A stretch of 64,000 nt of DNA from NCBI GenBank assembly GCA_041484525.1, contig JBGPHT010000008.1, forward strand, positions 27,600-91,599, in the 5' to 3' direction. Below the pieces are notes generated by a model. That model was not told where the DNA came from. It ran no database searches and saw nothing but the letters and a program-made list of their open reading frames with translations. This document shows, one piece after another, positions 63,885 to 64,000 of this stretch (positions within the stretch are counted from its first letter, which is position 1; each line of letters opens with the position of its first letter). Position numbers and translations under genes: made by a program. This stretch comes from JBGPHT01 sp041484525. Lineage in GTDB: Bacteria > Acidobacteriota > Terriglobia > Bryobacterales > Bryobacteraceae.

Positions 63885-64000
63885 GGTGGTGTTTATCCTT
63901 TTGGCGGTTGATCCGCGCATGACGATTCATCACTCCGGTGGCCCCGGAAGGCAAGGGCTTATTTCGGGAATAAAAGCATGCCAGTAATGAGCCAGCGAGC

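Larger units (their letters stand above)
63337..63938. repeat. Pair of 18-bp direct repeats flanking the DUF3489 gene
   Basis: GACGATTCATCACTCCGG occurs at 63337-63354 and again at 63921-63938, 584 bases apart, bracketing DUF3489 copy C. The minus-strand form CCGGAGTGATGAATCGTC resembles the leaders of cassette copies A (CCGGAGTGATTCATGTG near 36137) and B (CCGAAGTGATGAATGTC near 45867). Confidence 0.8.
33067..64000. mobile_element. Accessory region: mosaic of integrative elements and IS remnants
   Basis: From tRNA-Gln onward the gene content changes: two site-specific recombinases (serine at 34225, tyrosine at 54778), an excisionase, primase/helicase genes, three ParB-domain DNA methyltransferases, two ISL3/ISKra4-type remnants, three DUF3489 genes and many short unknown genes, several duplicated or frameshifted. 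No housekeeping gene occurs. It is unlikely to be a single element; the recombinase loci and IS fragments suggest several nested insertions. The right border is beyond the window and the left border is placed at the end of tRNA-Gln by content only. Confidence 0.7.

Overview
The window looks like a chromosome segment of a high-GC acidobacterium, probably from the Solibacter/Bryobacter branch. This is inferred from gene content: very long MacB/FtsX-type permeases without an ATPase partner (one intact at 24830-27253, one decayed at 1718-4001), a carboxypeptidase-regulatory-domain TonB receptor, a PQQ dehydrogenase paired with a small cytochrome c, a BlaI/M56 pair, and many secreted proteins with Tat or Sec signals. 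No 16S gene or other phylogenetic marker is present.

Positions 1-33066 are mostly ordinary chromosome. They hold metH (cut by the left edge), the decayed permease, two secreted proteins, the TonB receptor, the blaI-M56 operon, the cytochrome c-quinoprotein operon, selD-pyrF, a C45-type Ntn hydrolase, an HtrA protease, ribA, a LytS-type histidine kinase, a methyltransferase-aldo/keto reductase pair, an M20 amidohydrolase, the intact permease, a Tat-exported TIM-barrel protein, a TPR-like protein, an M48 protease, an Ala/Pro repeat protein, a Crp-type regulator, and tRNA-Sec and tRNA-Gln. selD plus tRNA-Sec shows that the organism very probably makes selenoproteins. A small accessory patch (about 17.8-20.0 kb) carries a predicted PD-(D/E)XK nuclease with an EVE-like domain and a VbhA-Fic toxin-antitoxin pair whose Fic toxin is truncated.

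From 33067 to the right end the window is a mosaic of mobile DNA. Region A (33.7-36.0 kb) is a serine-recombinase operon. Region B (36.1-47.0 kb) holds two copies of a small-gene cassette ending in a DUF3489 gene. Between them lie a frameshifted primase/helicase, a set of 9-bp iteron-like repeats placed symmetrically around a very AT-rich tract, and a tandemly duplicated two-gene cassette. Region C (47.0-50.5 kb) carries two ParB-domain DNA methyltransferases, one frameshifted. Region D (50.9-52.0 kb) is a GreA-like/Nudix-like operon. Region E (52.2-54.3 kb) is a graveyard of IS fragments. Region F (54.4-60.2 kb) has a tRNA-3'-end-like site, a tyrosine integrase, an excisionase, a UvrD-type helicase, and a primase fragment and a methyltransferase fragment that meet head to head at about 58,990-59,050. 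Region G (60.6-63.9 kb) has a large GHKL ATPase fused to a Shedu-like PD-(D/E)XK nuclease, then a third DUF3489 gene.

The best candidates for undescribed biology are the GHKL ATPase-nuclease fusion (60652-62703), the iteron/AT-rich structure (42092-42702), the recurrent DUF3489 cassette, the nuclease-EVE protein (18180-18950) and the GreA-Nudix pair (50893-51971). All functional statements come from reading motifs by eye; no search was run.
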